A stretch of 64,000 nucleotides of DNA. It comes from Streptomyces sp. NBC_00568. GTDB lineage: Bacteria > Actinomycetota > Actinomycetes > Streptomycetales > Streptomycetaceae. A program made the position numbers and the translations under genes. Below are positions 18,217 to 27,282 of the stretch, in pieces. The notes under the pieces are model-generated. The model worked only from the letters and a program-made list of their open reading frames with translations, did no database searches and was not told where the DNA came from. The stretch lies in the NCBI RefSeq assembly GCF_026341855.1, contig NZ_JAPENW010000001.1, forward strand, positions 7,245,001-7,309,000, given 5' to 3'. Every line of letters begins with the position of its first letter. The first letter of the stretch is position 1.

Positions 18217-19080
18217 TCACGTCATGGCGAAGCTGGCAGTCACCCTCTCGATGAACTCCGGCGAGATTTCCTCGGCATAGTCCCCCTCGACGATCCAGAA
18301 GTCCTGCAGATAGTCCGAGGGCTTCCTCTGGTCCGCCATCGGTGCCTTCTCGCTGAGAATCAGACTGCCGTCGGGATTTTCCAGGTAGGCAACGATGTCG
18401 TCGTTCGTGTCGGAGAACTCGAAAATGACGTACGGCGATCGGAAGCGCGGATAGATGCCCCGGGAAAACGGCACCACCATGATGGTCACGTGCGGGAGTT
18501 CGTTCAGTACCAGCAGGCGCTCGAGTTGTGCCTGCATCACGGCCTCGTCGCCGACGACGCGGCGTGTGGCGGTCTCGTCCAGGATGAAGAAGAACTGCCT
18601 GTCCCGGCTCTCCAGAGCGCGCTTCTGACGCTCCATCCGCAGATTGACCCACATGTCCTGCTGGCCGTCGGAGTCGTCGATGAGCACCTGGGCGTACTCC
18701 CGGGTCTGCAGCAGTCCGGGGATCAGGTTGGACTCGAAGTTGCGAATGATGGAGGCCGAGGTCTCGTACCCTAGGTACGACGAGAAGCTCGACGTCATCG
18801 TCCTGCTGTAGCGCGCCCACCAGGGCTGCTTGCGGGACGTCAGGACCATCTCGGTCAGCTCGTCGATCTGCTGCTGGTCGGTCACGCCGTAGAACTGCAG
18901 CAGGGCCCTCAGGTCGGTGACGGAGATCCCCACGTCACCGGCCTCCATCCGGATGACCTTCGAGATGGACCAGACCAGGGCGTCGACCACGTCCTTCTGG
19001 GTTTTCCCGGCGGCCTCACGGATCGCGCGGAGCCTGCGACTCAGTCTCCGCTTCGCGAATTGCGGATCTTGGTCGGCCAC
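18217..19080 (-). CDS. Scr1-family XRE transcriptional regulator
   Basis: A 287-residue regulator with an N-terminal helix-turn-helix (SRRLRAIREAAGKTQKDV, about residues 13-70) and a DUF5753 C-terminal domain (YLGYETSASIIRNFESNLIPG, PGLLQTREYAQVL). Such proteins usually act with a DUF397 partner and control development or antibiotic genes. The HTH is slightly atypical, with VWSISKVIRMEAGDVGIS in the recognition part. The start fits the family length. Upstream (19081-19698) is a long non-coding stretch. Confidence 0.92.
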   Translation of the reverse strand: MADQDPQFAKRRLSRRLRAIREAAGKTQKDVVDALVWSISKVIRMEAGDVGISVTDLRALLQFYGVTDQQQIDELTEMVLTSRKQPWWARYSRTMTSSFSSYLGYETSASIIRNFESNLIPGLLQTREYAQVLIDDSDGQQDMWVNLRMERQKRALESRDRQFFFILDETATRRVVGDEAVMQAQLERLLVLNELPHVTIMVVPFSRGIYPRFRSPYVIFEFSDTNDDIVAYLENPDGSLILSEKAPMADQRKPSDYLQDFWIVEGDYAEEISPEFIERVTASFAMT

Positions 19081-19698
19081 GATGCTTCCTCTCCATCTGA
19101 CTACAGGTGAGCAGCGACCTCTCCATCAGTACGGCATCTGTGTGCGACCTGCAATCTGCGGTGGGCTATACGATAGTCCGTCAGTTGCTTTCAGCCGTCT
19201 GCCAGTTCGTCATCTGCTACCTGTCACTCAACCATAGGGCACGAACCGTTCCGGCCGAAACACCGCCCATCAATCAGATACAGACGGTGAAAAGAAGCAT
19301 CACCGGGGCGTGGGTTACCACCAGGTGCGCCGCCGGGCCCAGTGCTCACGCGAGACCGGCCCCCACACCGCCCACGGGAGCAACCGGGTCAACTGCGCAG
19401 CCCCAGACAGGACTCGCAGCCCCCGCACCAGACACACCAACCTTCTGCCGCAACAGCAGTCCCACCACCCCTGGCGCGAGCCCGACCCTGCACGGGCACC
19501 GTGCGTCCCTTCGCGTCCTTGCCGGGTGCGAGGCCGGCGCACCGGGTGCCGCCCCCGGCCTGTGGCCTGCGTGCTGCAGCAGCAGCTGCACCTGCGCCTC
19601 TCACCGCGGATTGTGTTCACCGCCTGCGCTGCGATGTCACATCCGACGGGGCTGTCTCGTCCCAGATCTCGGAGACGGACTTCAACAGCAGGAAGGTG
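19081..19698. other. Divergent intergenic region, about 620 bp
   Basis: Between the minus-strand XRE gene and the plus-strand epimerase gene. It includes a relatively AT-rich part (19140-19230) that is a likely promoter region for the regulator. Frames across 19320-19690 are repetitive Pro/Ala/Arg translations without a ribosome-binding site. No gene is supported. Confidence 0.5.
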
Positions 19699-19704
19699 AT
19701 GGTC

Positions 19705-20637
19705 ATGCGGGTGTTCGTGGCGGGCGGGACCGGGGTCCTGGGGCGGCGGCTGGTGCCGCAGCTCGTGGCGCGTGGCCACCAGGTGACGGCCACGACGACG
19801 AGCGCGGCCAAGCTCGGCCTGGTGGAGCGGCTGGGTGCCGGGGCGGTGGTGATGGACGGACTGGACGCGGTGTCCGTCGGTGAAGCGGTGGCGGCCGCCC
19901 GGCCGGACGTGATCGTCCACCAGATGACCGGGATCTCCATGGCGCACGCCGGCAAGCCCGACCTGAAGCACTTCGACCGGTGGTCCGTCCCGACCGTCCG
20001 GCTGCGCACCGAGGGGACGGACCACCTGCTGGCCGCGGCCCAGGCGACCGGCGTCCCCCACTTCGTCGCACAGGGCTACGCCAACTGGAACGGCATCCGT
20101 GAGGGCGGATGGGTGAAGACCGAGGACGATCCGCTGGACCTGCACGAGGGAACGGCCGCGCACACGGCGATGGCGGCGCTGCGCCACGTCGAGGACGCGG
20201 TCGGCGCGGCCGGCGGCGCGGTGCTGCGCTACGGCGCGTTCTACGGTCCCGGTGCCAGCGACGACCAGCTCGTGCTGGTGCGCAAGCGGCAGTTCCCGCT
20301 GGTCGGGGACGGCACCGGCTACGCCTCCTGGATCCATCTCGACGACGCGGCGAGCGCCACCGTCCTGGCCGTGGAGCAGAAGGCGAGAGGGGTGTTCAAC
20401 ATCGTCGACGACGAACCGGCCCCGGAGAACGAGTGGCTGCCCCATCTGGCGGCGTGCGCGGGGGCGAAGCGGCCGATGCGGGTCCCGGTGTGGCTGGCCC
20501 GGCTGCTGGCCGGGCAGGTGGTGGTGACGATGATGACCGAGGGCCGCGGCTTCTCCAACGCCAAGGCCAGACGGGAGCTCGGCTGGCAGCCGCGCTATCC
20601 GTCGTGGCGGCAGGGCTTCCAGGAGGGGCTGGCGTGA
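19705..20637 (+). CDS. NAD-dependent epimerase/dehydratase family protein (extended SDR)
   Basis: A 310-residue extended short-chain dehydrogenase with the Rossmann motif GGTGVLGRRL near the N-terminus and the IHLDDAASATVLA segment typical of the family. The expected YxxxK active site is not seen at the usual place, so it may be an atypical or non-catalytic nucleotide-binding member. The ATG at 19705 gives good spacing from AGGAAGG; another ATG lies two codons upstream. Its stop overlaps the start of the ECF sigma gene (GTGA), so the two are translationally coupled and probably functionally linked. Confidence 0.87.
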   Translation: MRVFVAGGTGVLGRRLVPQLVARGHQVTATTTSAAKLGLVERLGAGAVVMDGLDAVSVGEAVAAARPDVIVHQMTGISMAHAGKPDLKHFDRWSVPTVRLRTEGTDHLLAAAQATGVPHFVAQGYANWNGIREGGWVKTEDDPLDLHEGTAAHTAMAALRHVEDAVGAAGGAVLRYGAFYGPGASDDQLVLVRKRQFPLVGDGTGYASWIHLDDAASATVLAVEQKARGVFNIVDDEPAPENEWLPHLAACAGAKRPMRVPVWLARLLAGQVVVTMMTEGRGFSNAKARRELGWQPRYPSWRQGFQEGLA

Positions 20638-21557
20638 CCCGCACCGAGGAGTTCGAAGAGCTGCGGCCGCTGCTGTTCTCCATCGCCTACCGGATTCTGG
20701 GCAGCGTGAGCGAGGCCGAGGACGCCGTCCAGGAGACCTGGCTGCGCTACGAGCTGTCCGCGACCCAGCCCGCGTCGGTGAGGGCGTTCCTGTCGGCCGT
20801 GGTCACCCGGGTCTCGATCGACGTCCTGCGCTCGGCCCGCCGGCGACGCGAGGAGTACGTCGGGCCGTGGTTCCCCGAGCCACTGCTCACCGACCCCTAC
20901 GAGGACCCGGAACAGTCGGCGGAACTGGCCGACTCGCTGTCGATGGCGTCCCTGCTGCTGCTGGAACGGCTCTCCCCGCTGGAACGGGCGGTGTTCGTGC
21001 TGCGGGAGGTGTTCGCCTTCGGCTTCGCGGACATCGCCTCGGCGGTGGGCAGATCACCGGCGGCGTGCCGCCAGCTAGCCGTGCGGGCGCGCCACCACAT
21101 GGACGCGGGCCGGCCCCGGTTCGAGGCCGACCGCAAGGAACGCGAGGAACTCGCCGAACGGTTCTTCGACGCCGTCCGCGAAGGCAACGTCGAGGGCCTG
21201 CGGAAACTGCTCGCCGCCGACGTGACGCTGCTCGGCGACGGCGGCGGCAAGGCCCCGCAGTGGGCCAGGGGATTCACCGGCGCCGACGCCGTGTCCCAGG
21301 TGCTCGCCACCCTCTTCCCGCCGTTCGTCCGGATCGGCGGCATCGTGGAACCGCACCAGGTGAACGGCCAGCCGGGCGCGATCTTCCGCGACTGGGACGG
21401 CAAGGTCCTCAACACCTGGACCCTCGACATCCTCGACGGGCGGATCCAGACGATCCGCACGGTGAGCAACCCCGACAAGCTCGCACACGTGGGCCCCGTG
21501 GCGGACGCCTGGGCGGTCCTGCGCGAAACACAGCAGCTTCTTGCGGACACGGACTGA
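20634..21557 (+). CDS. ECF41-type (SigJ-like) RNA polymerase sigma factor
   Basis: A 307-residue ECF sigma factor with region 2 (LRPLLFSIAYRILGSVSEAED), region 4 (ERLSPLERAVFVLREVF...FADIASAVGRS) and a C-terminal SnoaL-like extension containing DGGGK, the signature of ECF41. In this group the extension replaces a classical anti-sigma factor, and partner genes are often redox or SDR-like enzymes, which matches the upstream epimerase. The GTG start overlaps the previous stop, with AGGAGGGG a few bases before. Regulation is probably through the extension, not a membrane anti-sigma factor. Confidence 0.93.
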   Translation: MTRTEEFEELRPLLFSIAYRILGSVSEAEDAVQETWLRYELSATQPASVRAFLSAVVTRVSIDVLRSARRRREEYVGPWFPEPLLTDPYEDPEQSAELADSLSMASLLLLERLSPLERAVFVLREVFAFGFADIASAVGRSPAACRQLAVRARHHMDAGRPRFEADRKEREELAERFFDAVREGNVEGLRKLLAADVTLLGDGGGKAPQWARGFTGADAVSQVLATLFPPFVRIGGIVEPHQVNGQPGAIFRDWDGKVLNTWTLDILDGRIQTIRTVSNPDKLAHVGPVADAWAVLRETQQLLADTD

Positions 21558-21821
21558 CCCGAAACGCTCACCACACTCCAGACCTGCGGCGCCGGGCGCC
21601 GACGGTCCCCCGGGGCCCGCCGCAGCGACAGGCCCCCACCGCATCGCGGACAGCCAGGCATCTCGACACGGCGGCCCCGGACCGCTCGGGGGAAGCACCC
21701 CCGGACGGCAACGGCTTGCCGCGCCCCACCAGAGACCGGGCAGCGACAGACCCAGCGCACCACAACCAGAACCAGAAATAGAACCAGGCCCAGGACCAGG
21801 ACCAGCACAGGAGAATCGGAC

Positions 21822-22403
21822 ATGACCAGGATCGGCATCATCATCGGCAGTACCCGCCCCGGCCGCCACGGCGACCGGGTGGCCTCATGGGTGCGGGACC
21901 TGGCGGCCGAACACGCCGGTGGCGCCGCGGAGTTCGAGCTCGTGGACTTGAAGGACTACGCGCTGCCGCTGCTCGACGAGCCCGTGCCCGCGGCCATGGC
22001 GCCCGGCCGGCAGCCGCACACCCGCCGATGGGCCGAGCGGATCGGCCCGCTGGACGCCTTCATCGTCGTCACCCCCGAATACAACACCGCCCCGCCCGCC
22101 GCCCTGACCAATGCCATCGACTACCTCTACGAGGAATGGGGTGGCAAGCCCGTCGGCTACGTCGGCTACGGCATTTTCGGCGCGGTCATGGCGGTGCAGA
22201 AACTGCGCGCGCAGGCGGGCCCGCTGCGCATGGCGGACATCGGACCCCAGGTGGCACTGTCGCTGCGCGAGGACTTCGTGGCCTTCACGGACTTCCGGCC
22301 GCAGGACCTGCACGTGGCGCAGGTCCAGGAACTGGTCGACGAACTGCTGGCATGGGCGAAGGCGCTCGGCCCGCTGCGCACAGTTTCCCGGGCCGCTGCC
22401 TGA
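21822..22403 (+). CDS. NADPH-dependent FMN reductase
   Basis: A 193-residue flavodoxin-like FMN reductase: IGIIIGSTRPGRHGDRVASW at the FMN-phosphate loop and VTPEYNTAPPAALTNAIDYL over the isoalloxazine site are diagnostic. Such enzymes reduce quinones, azo compounds or free flavin. The ATG at 21822 follows CAGGAGAATCGG. It stands 264 bp behind the ECF41 gene in the same direction; the gap includes a stretch of short CCAGGACCAGG-like direct repeats (about 21765-21812). Confidence 0.93.
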   Translation: MTRIGIIIGSTRPGRHGDRVASWVRDLAAEHAGGAAEFELVDLKDYALPLLDEPVPAAMAPGRQPHTRRWAERIGPLDAFIVVTPEYNTAPPAALTNAIDYLYEEWGGKPVGYVGYGIFGAVMAVQKLRAQAGPLRMADIGPQVALSLREDFVAFTDFRPQDLHVAQVQELVDELLAWAKALGPLRTVSRAAA

Positions 22404-22559
22404 AGGGGAAAGCCCCCGGCACCTCGAAGCCGAAGCCGCTGTGCGAACGGTGGCAGTCCGTGTTCCGGCCCGTGCCGGGGTACGCGAGAGATCGCCGACA
22501 CCTACGATCTCGCCACCGTCCCCGCTTTCGCAGCGGCCGGTGAGCGCGGCGAGCGCGGT

Positions 22560-22916
22560 TCAGGTGGTGGGCCGCCAGGCGGCTTCGGCGGTCTGGACGT
22601 CGGGGTGACAGGGGAAGACCTGGTCCAGGCCGACCATGCGGAAGATCCGGCTGACGTGGTCGGGGACCGCGGCCAGGGCGACGCCCGCGTCGGTCGCCAG
22701 GGCGTGGTTGCGGGCCGCGATCAGGACGGTGATGCCGGTGGAGTCGCAGAAGGTGAGGCCGCCGAGGTCCAGGACGAGCTGCCGGCCCGGTTGCAGGCCG
22801 AGGCCGGCCAGGGTGGTGCGGACCTGGTCGGCGGTGTGGAAGTCCAGTTCTCCGGCGAGTTCGATGACCACTCCTGTGGGGGTGGTGCGGCTGTGGAGGG
22901 TCAGGTGCTGTGTCAC
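22560..22916 (-). CDS. STAS-domain anti-anti-sigma factor (RsbV-like)
   Basis: A 118-residue single STAS domain. The conserved phosphorylation site CDSTGI places the phospho-serine at Ser59, close to Ser56-58 in RsbV/SpoIIAA. The usual function is to bind an anti-sigma kinase and free a SigB-type sigma factor; phosphorylation by the kinase switches it off and a PP2C phosphatase reactivates it. The GTG at 22916 overlaps the stop of the phosphatase gene by four bases (GTGA), so the two proteins are made together. It is third in the rsbQ-rsbP-STAS operon. No anti-sigma kinase is encoded nearby. Confidence 0.93.
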   Translation of the reverse strand: MTQHLTLHSRTTPTGVVIELAGELDFHTADQVRTTLAGLGLQPGRQLVLDLGGLTFCDSTGITVLIAARNHALATDAGVALAAVPDHVSRIFRMVGLDQVFPCHPDVQTAEAAWRPTT

Positions 22917-24184
22917 TGCCGCTCTTCCCTGGGGGGCCGGGGCACGTGGATGGCCAGGACGGCGGTGTCGTCGTCCACGCCGGTGCCGAAGGTGTCGAGC
23001 AGGTCGCGGATCGCGTCGATGGTGTCCGAGGCGGTGGTGGGCGCCAGACCGCGGGCGAAGTCGAGGAGGGCGTCGTCGCCGTATCGGTCGGCGCCGGCGT
23101 TGATGTGGGCTTCGGTGAGCCCGTCGGTGTGCAGCAGCAGGGTGTCGCCGGGGGCCAGATGGACGGTGGTGGTGGCGATGTGGGCGTCGAGCAGGACGCC
23201 GATGAGCTGTCCGCCGGGGGTGTGCAGATAGTCGGCGGTGCCGTCGGCGCGCATCAGCAGCGCGGGGGGATGACCGCCGCTGGCCAGGGTGATGTGGAAT
23301 CCGCCCCGCTCGTCGTCGGGGGTGAGCAGGCCGAAGACGACGGTGCAGAAACGGGGGTCGGTTCCGTTGTACTCGTGGTTGAGGACCGTGTTGAGGTTGT
23401 CCAGGACGGCCGCCGGGTCGGGGTCGTAAACGGCGGCGGCGCGCAGCGTGTAGCGGACCAGGGAGGTGACGGCCGCGGCGGCGGCGCCCTTGCCGCACAC
23501 GTCGCCCAGGAACAGTCCCCAGGTACCGGCGGCCAGGGGGAACAGGTCGTAGAAGTCGCCGCCGACCTGGTCGACGGAGGCGATGTGGTAGTGCGCGGAG
23601 ACCTCCAGTCCGGGCACGTTCGCCAGCGCCGGCGGGAGCAGCGTCTTCTGCAGGGTGGTGGCCAGCCGCTGAAGGCGCTCGCGCTCCAGCTCGGCCTCCT
23701 TGCGGGCGCGCAGCAGCTCGGTCTCGTAGGCGCGGCGGTCGCGGGCGTCGAAGAGGGTGGTGCGGATCAGCAGCGGCTGCCCGTCGCCGCCCGCTTTCAC
23801 GGTCGAGGTGACCAGGACCGGGATACGGGAGCCGTCTGCGGCCTTGAGTTCCAGGGCGATGCCGCTGATCTCCCCCTGCATCCGTAGCAGTGGCGCGAAG
23901 TGGGTCTCGTGGTAGAGCCGGCCTCCGACGGTGAGCAGGTCGGAGAAGTGCTTGCGGCCCAGAAGGTCGTCGCGCCGGTAGCCGAGCCAGTTCAGCAGGG
24001 TCGTGTTGACCTTCGCGATCCGGCCGTCCAGCAGGGTGGACAGGTAGCCGCAGGGCGCGTGCTCGTACAGATCCTCGGCACTGTCCTCCAGCAGTGCCGA
24101 GAACTGCGCCTGCTCATCCGCCGTCCCGCCCGTCCCGTCGGGTCTGTCCGCGCTGCCTTCGCCATGGCCGTCGGTCTTGCACAT
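22913..24184 (-). CDS. rsbP: PAS-domain PP2C phosphatase (RsbP-like)
   Basis: A 423-residue protein with a PAS domain (about 35-155; CGYLSTLLDGRIAKVN..., DLLGRKHFSDLLTVGG), a coiled-coil linker (about 155-180, ETELLRARKEAELERERL) and a SpoIIE/PP2C phosphatase domain (about 195-418) with metal-binding motifs VGGDFYD, LGDVCGKG, DGLTEA and DDDTAVL. RsbP of Bacillus subtilis has the same order, senses energy stress through its PAS domain and dephosphorylates RsbV. The ATG at 24184 overlaps the hydrolase stop by one base (TGATG), and the STAS gene start overlaps its own stop. All metal ligands appear intact. Confidence 0.92.
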   Translation of the reverse strand: MCKTDGHGEGSADRPDGTGGTADEQAQFSALLEDSAEDLYEHAPCGYLSTLLDGRIAKVNTTLLNWLGYRRDDLLGRKHFSDLLTVGGRLYHETHFAPLLRMQGEISGIALELKAADGSRIPVLVTSTVKAGGDGQPLLIRTTLFDARDRRAYETELLRARKEAELERERLQRLATTLQKTLLPPALANVPGLEVSAHYHIASVDQVGGDFYDLFPLAAGTWGLFLGDVCGKGAAAAAVTSLVRYTLRAAAVYDPDPAAVLDNLNTVLNHEYNGTDPRFCTVVFGLLTPDDERGGFHITLASGGHPPALLMRADGTADYLHTPGGQLIGVLLDAHIATTTVHLAPGDTLLLHTDGLTEAHINAGADRYGDDALLDFARGLAPTTASDTIDAIRDLLDTFGTGVDDDTAVLAIHVPRPPREERQ

Positions 24185-24993
24185 CAAGCGGCGGCCCCCG
24201 CGAACGCGGCGATCGTCGCGGCGGTCTCCTCGGGGGCGGCGAGCTGCGGGCAGTGCCCGGTGGCGTTCAGCGTGACCAGGCGGCTTCCCGGGATCTGCGC
24301 GTGGACGAACGCACCCACTTCCGGCGGGGCGATCGCGTCGCTGGAGCACTGGGCCACCAGCGTGGGCACCCCCACCGCCGCGAGGTCGGCGCGGTTGTCC
24401 GACAGGAACGTCACCCGGGCGAAGACCCGGGCGATGGCCGGATCGGTGCGGCAGAAGCTGTTGGTCAGCTCCTCGCCCAGTTCCGGCCGCTCCGGGTTGC
24501 CCATGATGACCGGTGCCATCGCACCCGACCAGCCCAGATAGTTCGCTTCCAGCGACTCGAGCAGCTCCTCGATGTCCTCGGCGCTGAACCCGCCCCGGTA
24601 CCCGGTGTCCGGGTCGTCGACGAAGCACGGCGAGGGCGCCAGGAGCACCAGGCCGGCGAACGCCTTGGGGTCCCGGGCGGCGGCCAGCACCCCCATCATC
24701 GCGCTCACCGAATGGCCCACGAACGTCACGGGACCGAGCGCCAGCTCCCGGCACAGCTCCAGCACGTCATCCACGTAGCCGTCCAGGGTCGAGTACCGCT
24801 CCCGGCTCCACGCGGACAGATCCGACCTCCCCGCCCCGACATGGTCGAAGAGGACGACGGTGAAGTCGCGCTCCAGGGCCGGCACCACCAGCCGCCACAT
24901 GTTCTGGTCGCACCCGAAACCGTGCGCCAGCATCACCACCGGAGCACCGGCCCGCCCGGTCACCGTCACGTGATTCCTGCGCCGCACATCCAT
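24184..24993 (-). CDS. rsbQ: RsbQ-like alpha/beta hydrolase
   Basis: A 269-residue alpha/beta hydrolase with catalytic triad candidates Ser95 (GHSVSA), Asp219 (SSDAIAP) and His247 (TGHCPQ). Length and positions are practically those of B. subtilis RsbQ (Ser96, Asp219, His247), the obligate partner of the RsbP phosphatase. The plant receptors KAI2/D14 belong to the same family. The ATG at 24993 gives the RsbQ-like start; another ATG lies three codons upstream. It is first in an overlapping operon with rsbP-like and STAS genes, which strongly supports the assignment. Its natural small ligand is unknown in bacteria. Confidence 0.9.
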   Translation of the reverse strand: MDVRRRNHVTVTGRAGAPVVMLAHGFGCDQNMWRLVVPALERDFTVVLFDHVGAGRSDLSAWSRERYSTLDGYVDDVLELCRELALGPVTFVGHSVSAMMGVLAAARDPKAFAGLVLLAPSPCFVDDPDTGYRGGFSAEDIEELLESLEANYLGWSGAMAPVIMGNPERPELGEELTNSFCRTDPAIARVFARVTFLSDNRADLAAVGVPTLVAQCSSDAIAPPEVGAFVHAQIPGSRLVTLNATGHCPQLAAPEETAATIAAFAGAAA

Positions 24994-25210
24994 GCGACTC
25001 ATCCTCGCAGACCCGCCCGGCCGTCCCTGCGATCCGTTCCACGGCGAGCGCGAGGGCGCGCACCGGGAGCCTGCCGGCGGCGACGCGCTCGCCGGGCCAC
25101 GAAGCCTCCGGAAGCCCCCCGAGGCCATCCTGCGGGGCGCTGCCGGTCCCTGGAACCGGCTGGTGCAGAAAACCCGGAGGCGCTGCCGCCCGGCGGGGTG
25201 CGGAGCACCG

Positions 25211-26806
25211 TCACGCCCAGCGGCCTGGTGGAGCATCGCGCCTTCCCACGAGGCTGCCCAGCCAGCCGAACAGGAAGCCGGCGGGAATCGACACGAGGAC
25301 GACCGTCTGCAGGGGGAACCAGTCGATGCGCCACTCAGGGAAGAGTGCCAAGGGGTTGCCGGAGAAGACGGGGCTGCAGATCTGCAGTCCGACGGCGCAG
25401 AGCAGGCCGCCGTACAGCGTGCAAAGGAGCCCGGCCCGGCTGTAGCCGCTCCAGAAGACGGAGTACACCAGCGCCGGAAGCAGGCAGGAGGCTGCCACCG
25501 CCAGGGACATCGCCGTCAGGAACAGGACGTTCCATCCCTGGACCCAGACTGCCAGCACGATGCACAGCACACCGACCCCGGCGGACGCCAGGCGAGCGGC
25601 GGCCACCTCCCGGCCCTCGGTCGTGCGCCCGCGGAGCAGCGCCTTCGTGTACAGGTCGTGGGCGATCGCTCCCGCAGCGGCCAGGGTGATGCTCGCCACC
25701 GCGGCCAGCGTGGTGAGGAACACCGCGGAGGAGACCAGGGCGACGAGAAGTGCCCCGCTCGCGTCGGCGGACGCGCCGCCTGCCAGTTCGCCGGTGAGCA
25801 GCAGCAGGGCGCTGTTGCCTCCGGGATCGGCGGCGATGATCGTGGGCGCGCCGATCAACGCGGCGGCCGCGAAGCCCATCAGAGCTGTCATGAGGCAGAA
25901 AGAGACGACGATGCCGATCGTATGGCGCACCGTACGGCGCGCGGTGGCCGCGTCGGGTGCGGTGCTCAGTTGCAAGGCAACGTGGGGGAGGCACGCCACA
26001 CCCAGCACGATGGTGACCATCAGGCCGATGAAGTCGAGCGTGCCCGCCCCGTCGCTGCTGCCGGCGTAGCGGAGGCCGGGACGCGTATAGCCGGCGGGTC
26101 GGCCGCTGCCCTGTCCGGCTGCGTCGATCAGGGCATCGGTGTTCCAGTGAAAACGATGGAGCAGCACAGCTGCCACCGTCAGGGCCGCGCCGAGCAGCAC
26201 CACCGTCTTGATCGCCTGGATGACGACCGTGCCGCGCATGCCGCCGAACGCCGTGGCGCAGACGACCAAGGCGCCGATCATGACGATGGCTGTCTTCTCG
26301 GCGCCGGGCCCGGTCATTCCCAGCAGCGCCGTGGTGGTTGCGCCCGCGCCGGAGAGCTGCACGACCATGACGGGGACGCACACGCTCAGGGTCACGACGG
26401 CGGTAGCGATGCGCGCCCCCGGCCCTGGAGCACGCAGGGCGAACGTGTCGCCCAGGGTGTAACCGGCGCGCTCGCGCAGGGGGCGCGCCAGCAGGAGGAG
26501 GACGCCCAGGGACAGCGCGGTGCACAGGGTCATGAACAGACCGTCGTAGCCGAAGACCGCGACACTTCCCGTGTTGCCGAGCACCGCGGCCGTGGGCAGG
26601 TAGACGCCGGACAGGACGAGGGCCCCGCGCAGAGGCTTCAGTCTGCGGCCCGCCGTGTAGAACTCGTTGACCCGGTCCCTCTCGGGGCCGCTGAGAACGC
26701 AGATGAACAGGATGGGGACGATGAAGGCCAGAAAGCCCAGCAGGACGAAGGCGTGCGTGTCACTGTCCAGGGCGCCGGGCGCGGCGAGCAGGGTCTGCTG
26801 ACTCAT
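25211..26806 (-). CDS. Sodium:solute symporter (SSS family, ActP-like)
   Basis: A 531-residue integral membrane transporter with about 13 hydrophobic segments and SSS-family signatures: EFYTAGRRLKPLRGALVLSG after the first membrane segment, and later GGMRGTVVIQAIKTVVLL. Members of this branch (ActP/MctC) import acetate, propionate or other monocarboxylates with Na+ or H+. The ATG at 26806 overlaps the DUF485 stop (ATGA). The DUF485-SSS pair is the standard arrangement for ActP-type carriers. The substrate is not certain from sequence. Confidence 0.92.
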   Translation of the reverse strand: MSQQTLLAAPGALDSDTHAFVLLGFLAFIVPILFICVLSGPERDRVNEFYTAGRRLKPLRGALVLSGVYLPTAAVLGNTGSVAVFGYDGLFMTLCTALSLGVLLLLARPLRERAGYTLGDTFALRAPGPGARIATAVVTLSVCVPVMVVQLSGAGATTTALLGMTGPGAEKTAIVMIGALVVCATAFGGMRGTVVIQAIKTVVLLGAALTVAAVLLHRFHWNTDALIDAAGQGSGRPAGYTRPGLRYAGSSDGAGTLDFIGLMVTIVLGVACLPHVALQLSTAPDAATARRTVRHTIGIVVSFCLMTALMGFAAAALIGAPTIIAADPGGNSALLLLTGELAGGASADASGALLVALVSSAVFLTTLAAVASITLAAAGAIAHDLYTKALLRGRTTEGREVAAARLASAGVGVLCIVLAVWVQGWNVLFLTAMSLAVAASCLLPALVYSVFWSGYSRAGLLCTLYGGLLCAVGLQICSPVFSGNPLALFPEWRIDWFPLQTVVLVSIPAGFLFGWLGSLVGRRDAPPGRWA

Positions 26807-27078
26807 CTGCTCTCCTCCCAGATCTCCTGAGGAGCCGGTCGCGCGTCCGCGCGGCGGTCGTACCGCGCCGCCGTCCACACCAGCAGGGAGCCCTGGACGA
26901 GCAGGGCCAGCATGCCGACGGTGGCCTCTCCCCGGACACGGGTGGCCATCAACTCGGCTGCGGAGCAGGCGAGCAGCACGTGCACGGCGAAAGCCGATCC
27001 GTTGACCAGGGCGAAGGACACACCTGGGCGGTGAGGCCGTGGACGATGATGAAGGCGGGGGTCGTGCGGGTGGGTCAT
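26803..27078 (-). CDS. DUF485 small membrane protein
   Basis: A 91-residue DUF485 protein (YjcH-like) with two membrane segments (SFALVNGSAFAVHVLLACSA and TVGMLALLVQGSLLVWTA) joined by a short loop. DUF485 genes accompany ActP-type symporters, whose assembly or activity they may support. The ATG at 27078 was chosen over an in-frame upstream ATG because the His/Pro-rich start (MTHPHDPRL) is typical. Its stop overlaps the symporter start by four bases. Confidence 0.88.
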   Translation of the reverse strand: MTHPHDPRLHHRPRPHRPGVSFALVNGSAFAVHVLLACSAAELMATRVRGEATVGMLALLVQGSLLVWTAARYDRRADARPAPQEIWEESR

Positions 27079-27282
27079 GGCGGTCTCCGTACGGTGTCGG
27101 GCGGTCCGAGAGGGCCTGGCCGATGTGTCCATGGGGTTGTTGGCATCCGGCCCCGCGTCGCGCTGCTTCGGGACCTGCGCGCCGCCTACGGCCCAAAGCT
27201 CGTCCAGGGCCCGGCCGCACGGTCGACCGCAGGTCCGGCGCCTTTCGGAGCGACGCCGGAGCCGACGCCCGCGACGCTTACG

